64,000 bases of DNA. Source: JAXGXJ01 sp963829545. Lineage in GTDB: Bacteria > Actinomycetota > Thermoleophilia > RBG-16-64-13. A program made the translations under genes and the position numbers. Location: assembly GCA_963829545.1 (NCBI GenBank), contig CAWHIX010000006.1:62001-126000 (forward strand), in the 5' to 3' direction. The notes beneath the pieces are model-generated. The model was not told where the DNA came from, did not search any database, and saw only the letters and a list, made by a program, of their open reading frames with translations. This document shows positions 36,058-45,019 of the stretch, in pieces (positions within the stretch are counted from its first letter, which is position 1; the number at the start of each line of letters is the position of its first letter).

Positions 36058-36326
36058 GACCGTGCACCCGCCGTCGAAGACGAGACCTCCGAGCGCCCAC
36101 CGGCAGCCAGCTCAGGCCAAGCTACCCCACGGCACATGAAAGAGTCCGCTTAGGGCTGCTACCTCCCGGTCCTGACCCGGTTCACAGAGTTCCATTGCGT
36201 AGGACCTGGCCGTCAACACCACTTACCGGCGTCAGACCTCACAGGCCCGCTCCTAGGGCGGGGATTCCGTCCCGCTAAAGCGGATTGCGGGTACAGGGCA
36301 CCGCTAGCTCCCCACCTAGCACGGTC
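36058..36326 (-). ncRNA. ffs: Signal recognition particle RNA, long (Alu-containing) form
   Basis: This is the RNA core of the signal recognition particle that targets membrane and secreted proteins with Ffh. On the minus strand the helix-8 core reads GTCAGGACCGGGAGGTAGCA, the near-universal SRP motif (a GGGA tetraloop replaces the usual GGAA). The 5' part contains CTAGGTGGGGAGCTAGCGG, typical of the Alu domain of Gram-positive SRP RNA. The ends close by GACCGTGC (36319-36326) pairing with GCACGGTC (36058-36065), giving 269 nt, the expected size. A tRNA-Ser gene lies about 730 bases upstream on the same strand, and dnaX lies downstream beyond the broken antiporter. Confidence 0.95.
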
Positions 36327-36411
36327 GGCGAGGAGTATACAGCAGCTCGGCCCGTGCGGCGCCGCGGGGCAGCCGATGCGCCCAGGGCACCGGGTGGGCC
36401 TCCGGCTCGTG

Positions 36412-37033
36412 TCAAGTAGCGGTCGTGGTGCCGGTCATCGCCTCAGCCTCGTCCAGCAGGGGGGCGAGCGCCGCAATGAACTGCGTCCAGGAGAGTCGCC
36501 GCCCGCTGCGGGTCGTCGGAGGGGTTGCCCAGGGTCTCGATGACCGCGTGGGCCTCGGTCGAGCCTCTGCGCTACGGAACCCTCGGCTACGTCTGCGCCC
36601 GCGGTTGATGGTGGCGTACACGTCGATCATGGCCTGCTGGGCCAGGGTCAGGTCGCCCTCGGCCAGAGCCTGTCTGCCGGACAAGGCCTGCGTACGCGCA
36701 CGCAGGCCGAAGATCAGCGCCATGCGCGGATCGTCCTGGGCCGCACCCTCGTCGGTCAGTTGCTGAGCCAGCGCAGTCCACACCTTCGCTGTATGGGCCA
36801 GTTCCGTCTGGTAAGTTGCGACAAGGTGATCGGGGGGCCGGTCGAGGTGGTGGTCGTATCGGCCGGACCGGACGCTGTGGTGGAAGCGTAGCCGCGGTGA
36901 GGTTCACCCGAGGGGGAGGTGGCGCTCGACGAGTCACCGGCGCAGGCGGAAAGCATGACCGCCATGAGGATGCGACCAAAAGGACCAGAAGGCAGGCGGC
37001 TCTGAAGGTGGTGATGGGGGACCGGAACTTCAC
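36412..37033 (-). pseudogene. Small lipoprotein, frameshifted
   Basis: A GTG at 37033 (GAGGAG upstream) starts a basic N-terminus and hydrophobic stretch (FRAACLLVLLVAS). After a frame change near 36,970 a lipobox MLSACAGDSS follows, then a serine/threonine-rich linker. The helical body WTALAQQLTDEGAAQDDPRM and ALSGRQALAEGDLTLAQQAM lies in another frame, and the C-terminus ends FIAALAPLLDEAEAM before a stop at 36412. At least three indels are needed. The family is not recognised; it would be an outer-leaflet lipoprotein of about 205 residues. It lies between the tRNA-Ser and SRP RNA genes on the same strand. Confidence 0.5.
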
Positions 37034-37055
37034 AGTGACTCCTCGGGGAATATGG

Positions 37056-37146
37056 CGGAGTGGGAGGGATTCGAACCCTCGGGACGAGTTACCCCCGCCC
37101 ACACGATTTCCAGTCGTGCTCCTTAAGCCAGCTCGGACACCACTCC
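37056..37146 (-). tRNA. tRNA-Ser (anticodon GGA)
   Basis: The acceptor arm GGAGTGG (5' end, 37146) pairs with CCACTCC followed by discriminator G (37056). The anticodon stem CACGA/TCGTG encloses CTGGAAA, giving anticodon GGA. A long variable arm and the T-loop GGTTCGAATCC are present, as in class II serine tRNAs. The length is 91 nt and CCA is not encoded. Confidence 0.96.
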
Positions 37147-37195
37147 GCAGACGCCGACGCAACGACAGCCGATAAGCAAAGCGGGATTCATAGCC

Positions 37196-37956
37196 TCAGG
37201 GCCACGTGGGCTGCCCGCCCACGACCACCGTCCACACGATGAGCGCGATGCCGGACAGGAACGGTGCCGGGCATGACGAAGGCGGCCACGGGGTCTCTGG
37301 TGATCTCGTAGGGAGGAAGCACCCAGAAGCCGATGATGCTGAGGACCACGCTGGCGGCGATGACCGGGATCAACTGTCCTCCCTCCACGGCCATGTAGAC
37401 GAAGACCAGCGCCGTAGGTGGCCAGGGAGCCGAGGACGAAGAAGAGCCGTTCCACGCCCGATATGCGTTGCCCGCTCCCCTGTCCCAGAATGAGGATGAC
37501 CGCGGTCACCAGGAAGAACCCCAGCCCCAACAGGAGGTAGCCCGCCTGTGTATCGAGGAATGCCACCTTGGCGGCGAACTCACCCTGGATGAACGTCTCC
37601 GGCAGCGCGCTCTGGATGGCATGGGCGGCGATGTGGATGCCGTGGCCGATGAGGGCGATGGAAAGGCCCACCCAGAACACCCAGGCGAAGGGACTGGAGA
37701 TGACCGAGTACACGTTCAGCGATCCCCGCACCGACTGGGTGATGACCAGGAAGAGACGCGCGAAGGCGAAGGCGGCCAGGGCGGGCAGGAGGACGAGGAA
37801 GACCAGGTCGACCGGACCGATGGCCCAGGAATCGGCGCGCACGGGAGCGCCGGCCCGTATGCCCTGGAAGAGCTCCCAGGCGATCAGGGAGACCATCAGC
37901 CAGAAGGTGCTGCGGGCTACGGGGGCGGTAGCTCTGACTGGGGTGGTGGCTCTCAT
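37196..37956 (-). CDS. Polytopic membrane protein of unknown function (two frameshifts)
   Basis: The protein has about 253 residues and six or seven hydrophobic helices. It starts at the ATG at 37956 (GGAGAAGG upstream): MRATTPVRATAPVARSTFWL, then helices around LVFLVLLPALAAFAFARLFL, FAWVFWVGLSIALIGHGIHI and LLLGLGFFLVTAVILILGQG. Frames change near 37,410 and 37,262; the end is FLSGIALIVWTVVVGGQPTW, stop at 37196. A histidine-containing helix (GHGIHIAAHAIQ) could bind haem or metal, but no family is recognised. It lies 100 bases downstream of the steroid-reductase-like gene on the same strand. Confidence 0.65.
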
Positions 37957-38059
37957 CACCTTCTCCGGCTCCGGCGCGATCGCTCTCACGAGCGTCGTGC
38001 CGGCCCATTCTATCGCGAGAGGCAGGCCGGCGAACGGGCGCACAGGGGTCCGGCTCGCG

Positions 38060-38821
38060 TCAGAGGATGAAGGGCAGAAGCGCCTTTCGTTCCGGCGGGT
38101 AGTCGGGGAACTCGCGTCGGTACCAGGCATGGGTCTTGATGGCGCGGGGAGCCAGATTGGCCACGGTCCACACGAAGAAGGCCAGAGCCGCCGGGAGTCC
38201 AGCAGGCCAGCGCCCATCCGCCCCATTCCACGATCTCACCGAGGTAGTTGGGGCACGACACGAAACGATAGCCGCCTCCCTGGGGGATCCTGTAGCCGTT
38301 CTCGCCGGGACGGCGCAGGGAGATGAGCACGCGGTCGGAGTGCTGATTGAGCGCGAATCCGGCAGCGAAGAGGACGACTCCGACGATGAAGCGGGGATCG
38401 AGCATCCAGGACAGCTCCAAGTCGGGACCCAGCGTGTAGAGATAGCGGGCGTTCAGATAGCCGTTGCCCACGTTGAAGGTCGCCCCCATGGCGATCACCG
38501 AGAGGGCCATCCTGGGCCGGACGCCGCGCAGACGGAAGGGATAGACGAACGACCGGTTGACGTAGTGGACGGCCCACAGCAGCAGAAGAACACGGCCAGG
38601 GGATTCCCTCGCTGGTCGCCGAGCAGGTAGAAGACGACGAAAGTGATGAGCGAGGGTGACTCCATGAGCACCCAGCCCCAGCGGGGACTGATGCGGGGGC
38701 CCCAGCCTCCGCGGGTGAAGCGTCCGTAGGGAGCGGTGACGAAGAAGAGGGCGAAGAAGGTGACGACCGCCAGCGCCAGCCAGGCGATCACCAGCCAGTC
38801 GTAGAAGAGTTGTTCGTCCAT
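38060..38821 (-). CDS. Steroid 5-alpha-reductase / isoprenylcysteine methyltransferase-like membrane enzyme (two frameshifts)
   Basis: This is a membrane oxidoreductase-like protein of about 254 residues. It starts MDEQLFYDWLVIAW at 38821 and has FFVTAPYGRFTRGGWGPRIS, the family entry pattern. The conserved C-terminal half reads ENGYRIPQGGGYRFVSCPNY, then LGEIVEWGGWAL. After a frame change at about 38,195 it ends with IKTHAWYRREFPDYPPERK, then ALLPFIL. The N-to-middle change is near 38,585. These are the hallmarks of 3-oxo-5-alpha-steroid 4-dehydrogenase family proteins (SCPNYLGE and HxWY). The bacterial substrate is unknown; polyprenol or steroid-like lipids are possible. Confidence 0.78.
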
Positions 38822-38863
38822 CCGGACTCGACTTATATCACCTAGCGCCCGGGGGCGCACGCG

Positions 38864-39762
38864 ATGTACGCTGACGCGATGCAGCAGATTCTGACCATCA
38901 TCACGCCCACGTTCTTCATAATCGCGCTCGGCTACCTGTTCGGGCGGGTCAGCCGGGCTTCGCCGGCTGTACTCATCGACGTGGTCATCTATCTGGCGAC
39001 GCCCTGCCTGGTCCTTACCTCCTTGCTCGCCCAGCCCATCGTGGTCGGCGAGGCCGTGTGGCTGTGGGCCTCGTGTCTCCTGACCATCGCCGGGACCGTA
39101 TCTGCTCGCCCGACTGGTCTTCCTGCGCGGTCGCACCAAGCACTCCGGGCTCTACCTGCCCATCATGTTCGCCAACCTCATCAACCTGCCCCTGCCCATC
39201 GTCTATCTGGCCTTCGGCACGGAGGGTGTGGCCATGACGGTGCTCTTCTACATCCCGCAGGGCTTCCTCATCTACTCTCTGGGCGTATACCTGGCCGCGG
39301 GGCAGGAGGGGCTGAAGCCGGGCCTACGGGCCATGGCCCGCACGCCGCTGCTCTACACAGCGGTGCTGGGGGTGGCGCTGAATCTGGCCGGGGTGACCCT
39401 GCCCACCCTGCTCTACGATTCGCTCAAGTTCATGGGCACGGCCAGCCATCCCGCTCATCCTCGTGGTCCTGGGGATGACCATCGGAAGTGTGAAGCTCAC
39501 CCACGTCCCCCTCTCCCTGCTCGCCGGCGTCCTGCGCATGGGAGGAGGCTTCGCCTTCGGGATGCTGGCCGTGTGGGCCTTCGGGCTCACGGGAATGGCC
39601 AGGAACATCGTGCTCTTCGAGTCGGCCATGCCGGCCGCCATCCTGACCGCGGTGCTGTGTACCAAGTACCGCAACGAGGCCGAACTGGTCTCCTCGGTCG
39701 TCCTCGTGACCACTCTGGCCAGCATAGTGGTCATCCCGGTGCTGCTATATTTCCTGCTGTGA
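38864..39762 (+). CDS. AEC-family (auxin efflux carrier-like) transporter (two frameshifts)
   Basis: This is a ten-helix membrane carrier of about 298 residues. It begins MQQILTIITPTFFIIALGYL (ATG at 38879, or 38864 with five more residues). Sense moves to a second frame near 39,105 (GLYLPIMFANLINLPLPIVY, then FGTEGVAMTVLFYIPQ) and to a third near 39,445 (LVVLGMTIGSVKLTHVPL to VVIPVLLYFLL). The half with FESAMPAAILTAVLCTKY is typical: AEC proteins end with an MP-A-x-x motif helix followed by a final hydrophobic helix. The substrate is unknown; bacterial members carry small carboxylic acids. The stop overlaps the GTG of the next gene. It is divergent from the steroid-reductase-like gene with 42 bases between. 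Confidence 0.8.
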
Positions 39763-41407
39763 CCACCAGGACCCCTCCCTTCCTGCCCGACGGCAGCCCC
39801 TTCCGGCTGTCCGCGGTGCTCTTCGACTTCGACGGCACCCTGACAGAGCCCGGTGACTTCGATTTCGAGGCCATCCGTTCGGCTGTGGGATGCCCCTCCG
39901 GGGTGGGCCTGCTGGAATACCTCGAGGCTGTAGAAGATGCGGACGAGCGGAGCCGCAAGGAAGCCATCCTGGAGGAGGCCGAGGCGCTGGCGGCCGAGAA
40001 GGGTCGGCCCAACCAGGGAGCGGAAGAGCTCGTCGCGCTGCTGCGCTCTCAGCGCGTCCCCATGGCCGTCATCACGCCGGAACCGGTTGGCGTCGCTGGA
40101 GCGGGCGTTCGCCCGTGCTCAACGGCATCGGCGAAAGCGATTTCGCGCTGATAGTCACCCGCGATCTGGGCTTGGGTCCCAAACCGCTTCCGGACGGGGT
40201 TCTGCATATTGCGGCCGAGCTGGGTGTGGACCCGGGGACGATCCTCCTCATCGGGGATCACGCGTACGACATCGAGGCCGGGCGGCGGGCGGGCACGCTC
40301 ACCATGTACCTGCAGAACGATCCCGCCGCGCCCTTGCCCAAGGTGCCCGCCGACTTCACCGTAGCCGATCTGGGGGAAGCGGCTCGTATCATCCGCTACG
40401 GTCTTCCTTTGCCCACAGGCAAGCTGCCGGCCGACCTGCTGGAGGAGAGCATCGGCACCATCGCCTCCGCCGACCCCGCCGTGCTGGTGGGCGCTCGTCT
40501 AGGAGAAGACGCGGCCGCCGTGGACGTGAGCGACGCCGAGATCCTGGTGCTGGCTTCCGACCCCATCACTCTGGCTGCGGACGACGTGGCCCGCTACGCG
40601 GTGCTGGTCAACGCCAACGACATAGCCACGAGCGGAGCGCTTCCGCGCTGGTTCCTGACCACCCTGCTCTTCCCCCCGGCTCCACGGCGTCCGAGGTGGC
40701 GGCCTTGGTGCGCGATCTTCAGGAGAACTGCCGGCGGTGGGGCGTGTCGCTGTGCGGCGGGCACACCGAGGTCACCGACGCGGTCTCGCGACCCCTGGTG
40801 GCGGGGACCATGGCAGGGACGGCCGCGGGCCGCCGCCTACTCGATAAGCGCGACATGCGCGAGGGCGACATGATCCTCCTCACCAAGGGAGTGGCCGTGG
40901 AGGGTACGGGGCTCATAGCCCGGGAGTTCGGGCAGCGACTGAAGGCGGCGGGGATGAGTGCCGGCGAGCTAGATGCGTGTGCGGCCTTTCTGGAGCGGAT
41001 GAGCATCCTCGACGAAGCGCGCGTCGCCCTGTCGTTCGAGGGGGTGACCGCCCTGCATGACGTCACTGAAGGCGGGCTGGCCATGGCAGTGACGGAGCTG
41101 GGCGCAGCCGGCGGACGCCGGCTGCGCGTCGACATGGACGGCATCCTCGTCTATCCGGAGACCCGTCGTCGTCTGCGCACTCCTTGGTCTCGATCCCCTG
41201 GGACTCATCGGCTCGGGCAGCCTCCTCATCACCTGTGCCGAGGACCAGGCGGGAGCGCTCGCGACGGTTATCGCGGCCGAGGGCATCGAGGTGGCCGTCA
41301 TCGGAGAGGTGTTGGAAGAGGGTCGGGGTGTCGAGGCCTGGCAAGGCGGCGAGCGGCGCGACTGGCCCCGCTTCTCCAGGGACGAGGTCTCTCGCCTGAC
41401 GGACTGA
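39759..41407 (+). CDS. HAD phosphatase fused to an AIR-synthase/HypE-like domain (frameshifted)
   Basis: The product is a two-domain protein of about 549 residues after joining frames. Residues 1-210 are a HAD-IA hydrolase: motif I VLFDFDGTLTEPG, a cap helix region, KPLPDGVLHIAAELG (motif III lysine), and motif IV ILLIGDHAYDIEAGRRAG. Without any stop or good start it runs on into KLPADLLEESIGTIA and the AIR-synthase-type ATP/phosphate fold: GEDAAAVDVSD, VNANDIATSGALPRWF, SLCGGHTEVTDAVSRPLVAG, ALHDVTEGGLAMAV. Frame changes lie near 40,085, 40,110, 40,680 and 41,165. The GTG start overlaps the carrier's stop. Related stand-alone proteins include HypE, ThiL and SelD; the reaction here is unknown. 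The fusion itself lies within one frame. Confidence 0.75.
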
Positions 41408-41432
41408 TCCGGGCGGCGTCGTTAGTTCGCTC

Positions 41433-41469
41433 TTGCCAAACAGTACGGTGATGCCGTACAATATGGTCA
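41433..41469 (+). promoter_or_regulatory. MarR promoter with embedded palindromic operator
   Basis: The -35 box TTGCCA (41433-41438) and -10 box TACAAT (41457-41462) are separated by 18 bases. A perfect inverted repeat GTACGG (41443-41448) / CCGTAC (41454-41459) fills the spacer and overlaps the -10 box. The predicted transcription start coincides with the ATG at 41469, implying a leaderless message. The position of the palindrome suggests autorepression by the MarR protein. Confidence 0.75.
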
Positions 41470-41960
41470 TGAGCAAAACCTGTGTAAATCTTGGACACGA
41501 GCCCTGTGCCTCCGTAGCGTTGGACGAGCGCTTCCGCGCCGCCTACTGGCGGTCGATGAAGCACCTCGAATCGCTCAGACTGCGCCAGTGGGAGGAGTCG
41601 AACCTCACTCTCCCCCAGTTGCGCGTACTCTTTCAGTTGCGACGGACCCCGGGCATCACCACAGGGTGCCTGGCCCGCAACCTGGGTGTCACCGTGTCGA
41701 CCACCAGCGGGCTGGTCGCCAAGCTGGCAGAGCGCGGCCTGGTCGGCCGAGGCACTGTCGAAGGCGACCGACGCCAGATACCCCTGACTCTGACCGAGGC
41801 CGGCCAAGAACTGGCCGGCGAACTGGCTGCGATCTCCCGTCCTTTCCTGGACGAAGTCATCGACGAGTTGGGCGACGGACTGGCGGACGTGGTCTCGGCT
41901 CTCGAGAATCTGTACGCGGCGGCCGAGCGAGTCCGCCGACGCGAGGACGAGTGCTCATGA
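41469..41960 (+). CDS. MarR-family transcriptional regulator
   Basis: This is a winged-helix repressor of 163 residues, starting at the ATG at 41469 where transcription is predicted to begin. The DNA-binding core runs LTLPQLRVLFQLRRTPGITT, then CLARNLGVTVSTTSGLVAKL and the wing GTVEGDRRQIPLTLTEAG. Two cysteines lie in the N-terminal arm (residues 5 and 13), a region where OhrR-type relatives keep a redox-active cysteine; that link is speculative. The ATGA overlap with the downstream MFS exporter shows they form one operon. The likely role is drug- or oxidant-responsive repression of the exporter. Confidence 0.93.
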   Translation: MSKTCVNLGHEPCASVALDERFRAAYWRSMKHLESLRLRQWEESNLTLPQLRVLFQLRRTPGITTGCLARNLGVTVSTTSGLVAKLAERGLVGRGTVEGDRRQIPLTLTEAGQELAGELAAISRPFLDEVIDELGDGLADVVSALENLYAAAERVRRREDECS

Positions 41961-43333
41961 GGCGCGCCCTGACCTCCGGCTCCGCTCTGGCCCACGGATT
42001 CCGTTCGCTCAAGAACCGCAACTACAGGCTGTTCTGGTTCGGACAACTCGTGTCGCTGGCCGGCACGTGGATGCAGGACGTCGCCCTCAGCTGGCTCGTC
42101 CTCAGCATGACCGACTCGCCCGTGGCGCTGGGTCTGACCATGGCCATCCGTTTCGCACCCGCCTTGCTCCTATCGGCCTACAGTGGAGTGCTCGCCGACC
42201 GGTTGCCCAAACGCACCACCATGATCGTGGCTCAATCGCTGCAGATGGTGCTCGCTCTGGCCATGGCGATTCTGATCTCCGCCGATGTAGTCACCGTCGC
42301 TCTCATCTATCTTCTGACCGGAGTGCGCGGCATAGTCGAGGCGGTGGAGGCTCCCACCCGGCAGGCTTTCGTGCCCGAGATGGTGGGGTCTCACGATTTG
42401 CCCAACGCCATCGCTCTCAACTCGACCCTCTTCAACGCGGCCCGTATCGCCGGCCCGGCGGTGGGGGCGTTGGTGATCAGCACTCTGGGACTCGCGGCCT
42501 GCTTCTACGTCAACGCCCTGAGCTTCCTGGCCGTGATCGCCGCCCTGGCGGCTATGCGGACGGCCGACTTGCATCGCATGGGGTCGAAGAGCGTAAATAC
42601 CGGCAGCAGCGGACTACGCGAGGGCTTCCGCTACGTCCGCGCCACCCCGGATTTGATCGTCATCTTCATCGCCATGGGAACGATGGCCACCTTTGGCTTC
42701 AACTTCCAGACTACCTTGCCGCTCGTCACTCGCTACATTCTCGACGGGGGAGCCTCCACCCTGGCTATGCTCATGACCGTCATGGGGGTGGGCGCCGTCG
42801 TGGCCGGTCTGATCGCGGCCTATCGTGGTAAGCCCAGGCAGCGTCTGCTCCTCATCTCCGGCACCGCGCTGTCTCTGATTCTCTTCCTGGTGGGGCTCTC
42901 CAACTCGCTGGCGATCACCACGGTGCTCATGTTCCTGGTGGGTCTGTCGAGCGTGCTCTTCCTCACCAGCTGCAGCACGCGCCTGCAGCTGCTGGTGCCT
43001 GATCACCTGCGGGGACGGGTGTTGGGCATCTACATGATGATCTTTGTGGGAACGATCCCTCTGGGCAGCTACCTCATCGGGCAGTTGGCCGAATCGGTGG
43101 GCGTTCAGACGACGATGATCATCCTGGCCTCGCTCTGCTTCATCGGGATGGGGGCGGCGTTCGCGTATGCGCGGCGGACCCGTCCCGTCGCCGGCAGCGC
43201 TCGTCCCGCGACCGCCTTCGCGCAGACCGCAGAGGCGCGCCTGCGCGCACCGCGGCGGGGCGAAGACGGAAGGTATGCAGAGTCTCAGACTGGACGACCT
43301 GCGGGCGCAGGAGTACCGCGGGCGCAGGAGTAG
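41957..43333 (+). CDS. MFS exporter (MFS_3 / EntS-like)
   Basis: This is a 12-helix proton-driven exporter of 458 residues. It starts at the ATG overlapping the MarR stop: a cytoplasmic arm (RSLKNRNYRLFWFGQ), then LAGTWMQDVALSWLVLSM. The conserved loop SGVLADRLPKRTTMIV after helix 2 and the region EAPTRQAFVPEMVGSHDLPN are hallmarks of the family that includes enterobactin and macrolide exporters. Helix VGTIPLGSYLIGQLAESVG lies near the end. A low-complexity tail of about 50 residues follows the last helix. It is probably induced when ligand releases the MarR protein. Confidence 0.95.
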   Translation: MRRALTSGSALAHGFRSLKNRNYRLFWFGQLVSLAGTWMQDVALSWLVLSMTDSPVALGLTMAIRFAPALLLSAYSGVLADRLPKRTTMIVAQSLQMVLALAMAILISADVVTVALIYLLTGVRGIVEAVEAPTRQAFVPEMVGSHDLPNAIALNSTLFNAARIAGPAVGALVISTLGLAACFYVNALSFLAVIAALAAMRTADLHRMGSKSVNTGSSGLREGFRYVRATPDLIVIFIAMGTMATFGFNFQTTLPLVTRYILDGGASTLAMLMTVMGVGAVVAGLIAAYRGKPRQRLLLISGTALSLILFLVGLSNSLAITTVLMFLVGLSSVLFLTSCSTRLQLLVPDHLRGRVLGIYMMIFVGTIPLGSYLIGQLAESVGVQTTMIILASLCFIGMGAAFAYARRTRPVAGSARPATAFAQTAEARLRAPRRGEDGRYAESQTGRPAGAGVPRAQE

Positions 43334-43496
43334 ACGAGGGGTGGGCGCCGACAACCTATGGGCCTCGCTTACTACTGAGCACTAGGTAGCTTTCGACCCG
43401 TCTCGGTGCTACGATTGGCCCGTCGTCCTCCCCGGTCCACGCCCTCGGCTGCCGGGGCGGCATCTCCATTCGGCATCGGTTACGGAGGTTCGCAAA

Positions 43497-44291
43497 ATGC
43501 GCTTCATCGACGCTCATCTACATACGGACATGATCGAGGACAAGCAGCTGCAGAAGCTGGTCATGATGGGCATGGAGGCGGCCGTCGTCCCCAGTCCGCA
43601 CATGTACTTGGGCAGCAAGGATGCCGACAGCGTGCTCCTGATGTGGGAGCGCTTCCTGGGCATGGAGACCACCACTGCCGCTACGCTCGGCTTCGAGCTG
43701 TTCACTTCTCTGTCGGTGCCCTTCTTCGGGGTCAACCACGCCGACGCCGAGAAGTGCCTGGCCCGCATGCCCGAGTTCCTGCAGGCCGATCGGGCTGTGG
43801 CCATCGGTGAGATCGGCCTCGACACCGGCACTCAGTTCGAGCAGGACCTGTTCCGTGAGCACCTGCGCATCGCCAAGGCTCACGACGTGCCCGTGATCCT
43901 CCACACGCCAATCCGCATGGCTCCCCAAGGGCCGAAGGTGCTTCCCATGGTGCTCGACATCATCAAGGAAGAGGGCTTTCCCGTCGAGAAGTGCGTCTTC
44001 GACCATGCTTCCGAGCCCACCCTCGACTGGCGCGCGGCCACCGGGGGCATGATCGGTCTCTCGGTGTGCTGGGACAAGATGCCGCCGGAACCGGCCGCCC
44101 AGTATGTGGTCGACAACCCGGACAAGCGCGACCAGATCATAATCAACTCCGAGCTGGGTGGCGAGGGCAACGACTACTTCATGGTCCCCCGAGTCATGCT
44201 GGCCATGAAGTTGTTCGGCCTCGACAAAGAGACCATCGACAAGGTGTGCTGGCAGAATCCGAGGGACTTCTTCCGGCTGCCCGTCGACTGA
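43497..44291 (+). CDS. TatD-family metal-dependent hydrolase
   Basis: This is a TIM-barrel amidohydrolase-type enzyme of 264 residues. The N-terminal metal motif DAHLHTD (histidines 7 and 9) is followed by VAIGEIGLDTGTQFEQDLFR (the glutamate ligand), VPVILHTPIRM (histidine) and CVFDHASEPTLDW (histidine). A final DPQ-like segment is INSELGGEGNDYFMVPR. The length is normal for TatD-like proteins. The ATG is preceded by CGGAGG. Well-known TatD proteins are 3'-5' exonucleases; this divergent, archaeal-like branch is uncharacterised, so the substrate is unknown. It stands alone with a 160-base gap upstream. Confidence 0.88.
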   Translation: MRFIDAHLHTDMIEDKQLQKLVMMGMEAAVVPSPHMYLGSKDADSVLLMWERFLGMETTTAATLGFELFTSLSVPFFGVNHADAEKCLARMPEFLQADRAVAIGEIGLDTGTQFEQDLFREHLRIAKAHDVPVILHTPIRMAPQGPKVLPMVLDIIKEEGFPVEKCVFDHASEPTLDWRAATGGMIGLSVCWDKMPPEPAAQYVVDNPDKRDQIIINSELGGEGNDYFMVPRVMLAMKLFGLDKETIDKVCWQNPRDFFRLPVD

Positions 44292-44357
44292 GAGGGCGCC
44301 CGCCCGGCCCTACTGGCGCGCCCGCTTTCCCCGAGCGGCGCGACCGTCTCGTCTTCG

Positions 44358-44828
44358 TCAACCCCCGGTCTTCTCCGGCCTGTGTCGGGGGGCGATAGGG
44401 TGGGGTTCCCGCCCCTCCAGCCCGACTATCCCCCTGCGCCACTCTTCGGGTAGGGGGGCGCGCCGGCCCGCTGCGTAGTCGTACGAGACTATCTCTGCGT
44501 CGCCTAGGGCCGCCACTTTTCCCGCCTTACGGCTGATGGCGGAGTGCTCCATGATGAGGCGGTCTTCGCCCAGCGCTCGTACCCGGGCACCGACCGAAAG
44601 GGTGTCGGGGTAGGTCACCGGCAGCTTGTAGCGGCAACTCACCGAGGCGATGATCAGTCCGCGCTCTCTCCACGCCGGTCCGGGGGGTTCCATACCCATT
44701 CGCTCCAGATAGGCGACGCGCGCGGTCTCGAAGTACTGCAGGTAGATTATGTTGTTGACGTGGCCGAGGGCGTCCATCTCCCCCCAGCGCACCTCCACCT
44801 CTACCACCACGGGATAGTCGCTCAGCAT
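44358..44828 (-). CDS. Acyl-CoA thioesterase (4HBT hotdog fold)
   Basis: This is a cytoplasmic hotdog-fold thioesterase of 156 residues. The family pattern VRWGEMDALGHVNNIIYLQY holds the catalytic aspartate in MDALGHVNN; FETARVAYLERMG follows. The strands SCRYKLPVTYPDTLSVGARV and LIMEHSAISRKAGKVAALGD match the acyl-binding sheet. An AGGAG ribosome site precedes the ATG. It converges on the TatD gene. The specific acyl-CoA is not predictable. Confidence 0.92.
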   Translation of the reverse strand: MLSDYPVVVEVEVRWGEMDALGHVNNIIYLQYFETARVAYLERMGMEPPGPAWRERGLIIASVSCRYKLPVTYPDTLSVGARVRALGEDRLIMEHSAISRKAGKVAALGDAEIVSYDYAAGRRAPLPEEWRRGIVGLEGREPHPIAPRHRPEKTGG

Positions 44829-44925
44829 CTGGTCTCCTGGAGCAATCGTGGGTAAGCGTCGTCGCTTCGTGCCATCTCATTGTACCCCTCCGGCATCCGC
44901 CCTCCCCGGGTGCGCCTGCGACGGG

Positions 44926-44954
44926 TTGATATCAAAAAGATATCGTAATAATAT
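44926..44954 (+). promoter_or_regulatory. Promoter with perfect GATATC palindrome for the SPFH operon
   Basis: The -35 box TTGATA (44926-44931) and -10 box TAATAT (44949-44954) are separated by 17 bases. GATATC (44928-44933) and GATATC (44939-44944), separated by AAAAA, form an exact inverted repeat covering the -35 box and spacer. The block is sharply AT-rich in a GC-rich setting. A repressor binding here would block the polymerase; the ribbon-helix-helix protein encoded in the same operon is a candidate. Confidence 0.75.
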
Positions 44955-45019
44955 GAGACGGCGAACAACGCAAGACGTGTCGCTGGGACAGTCTCGCCGA
45001 GACATAGGCAGGAGGAGAG

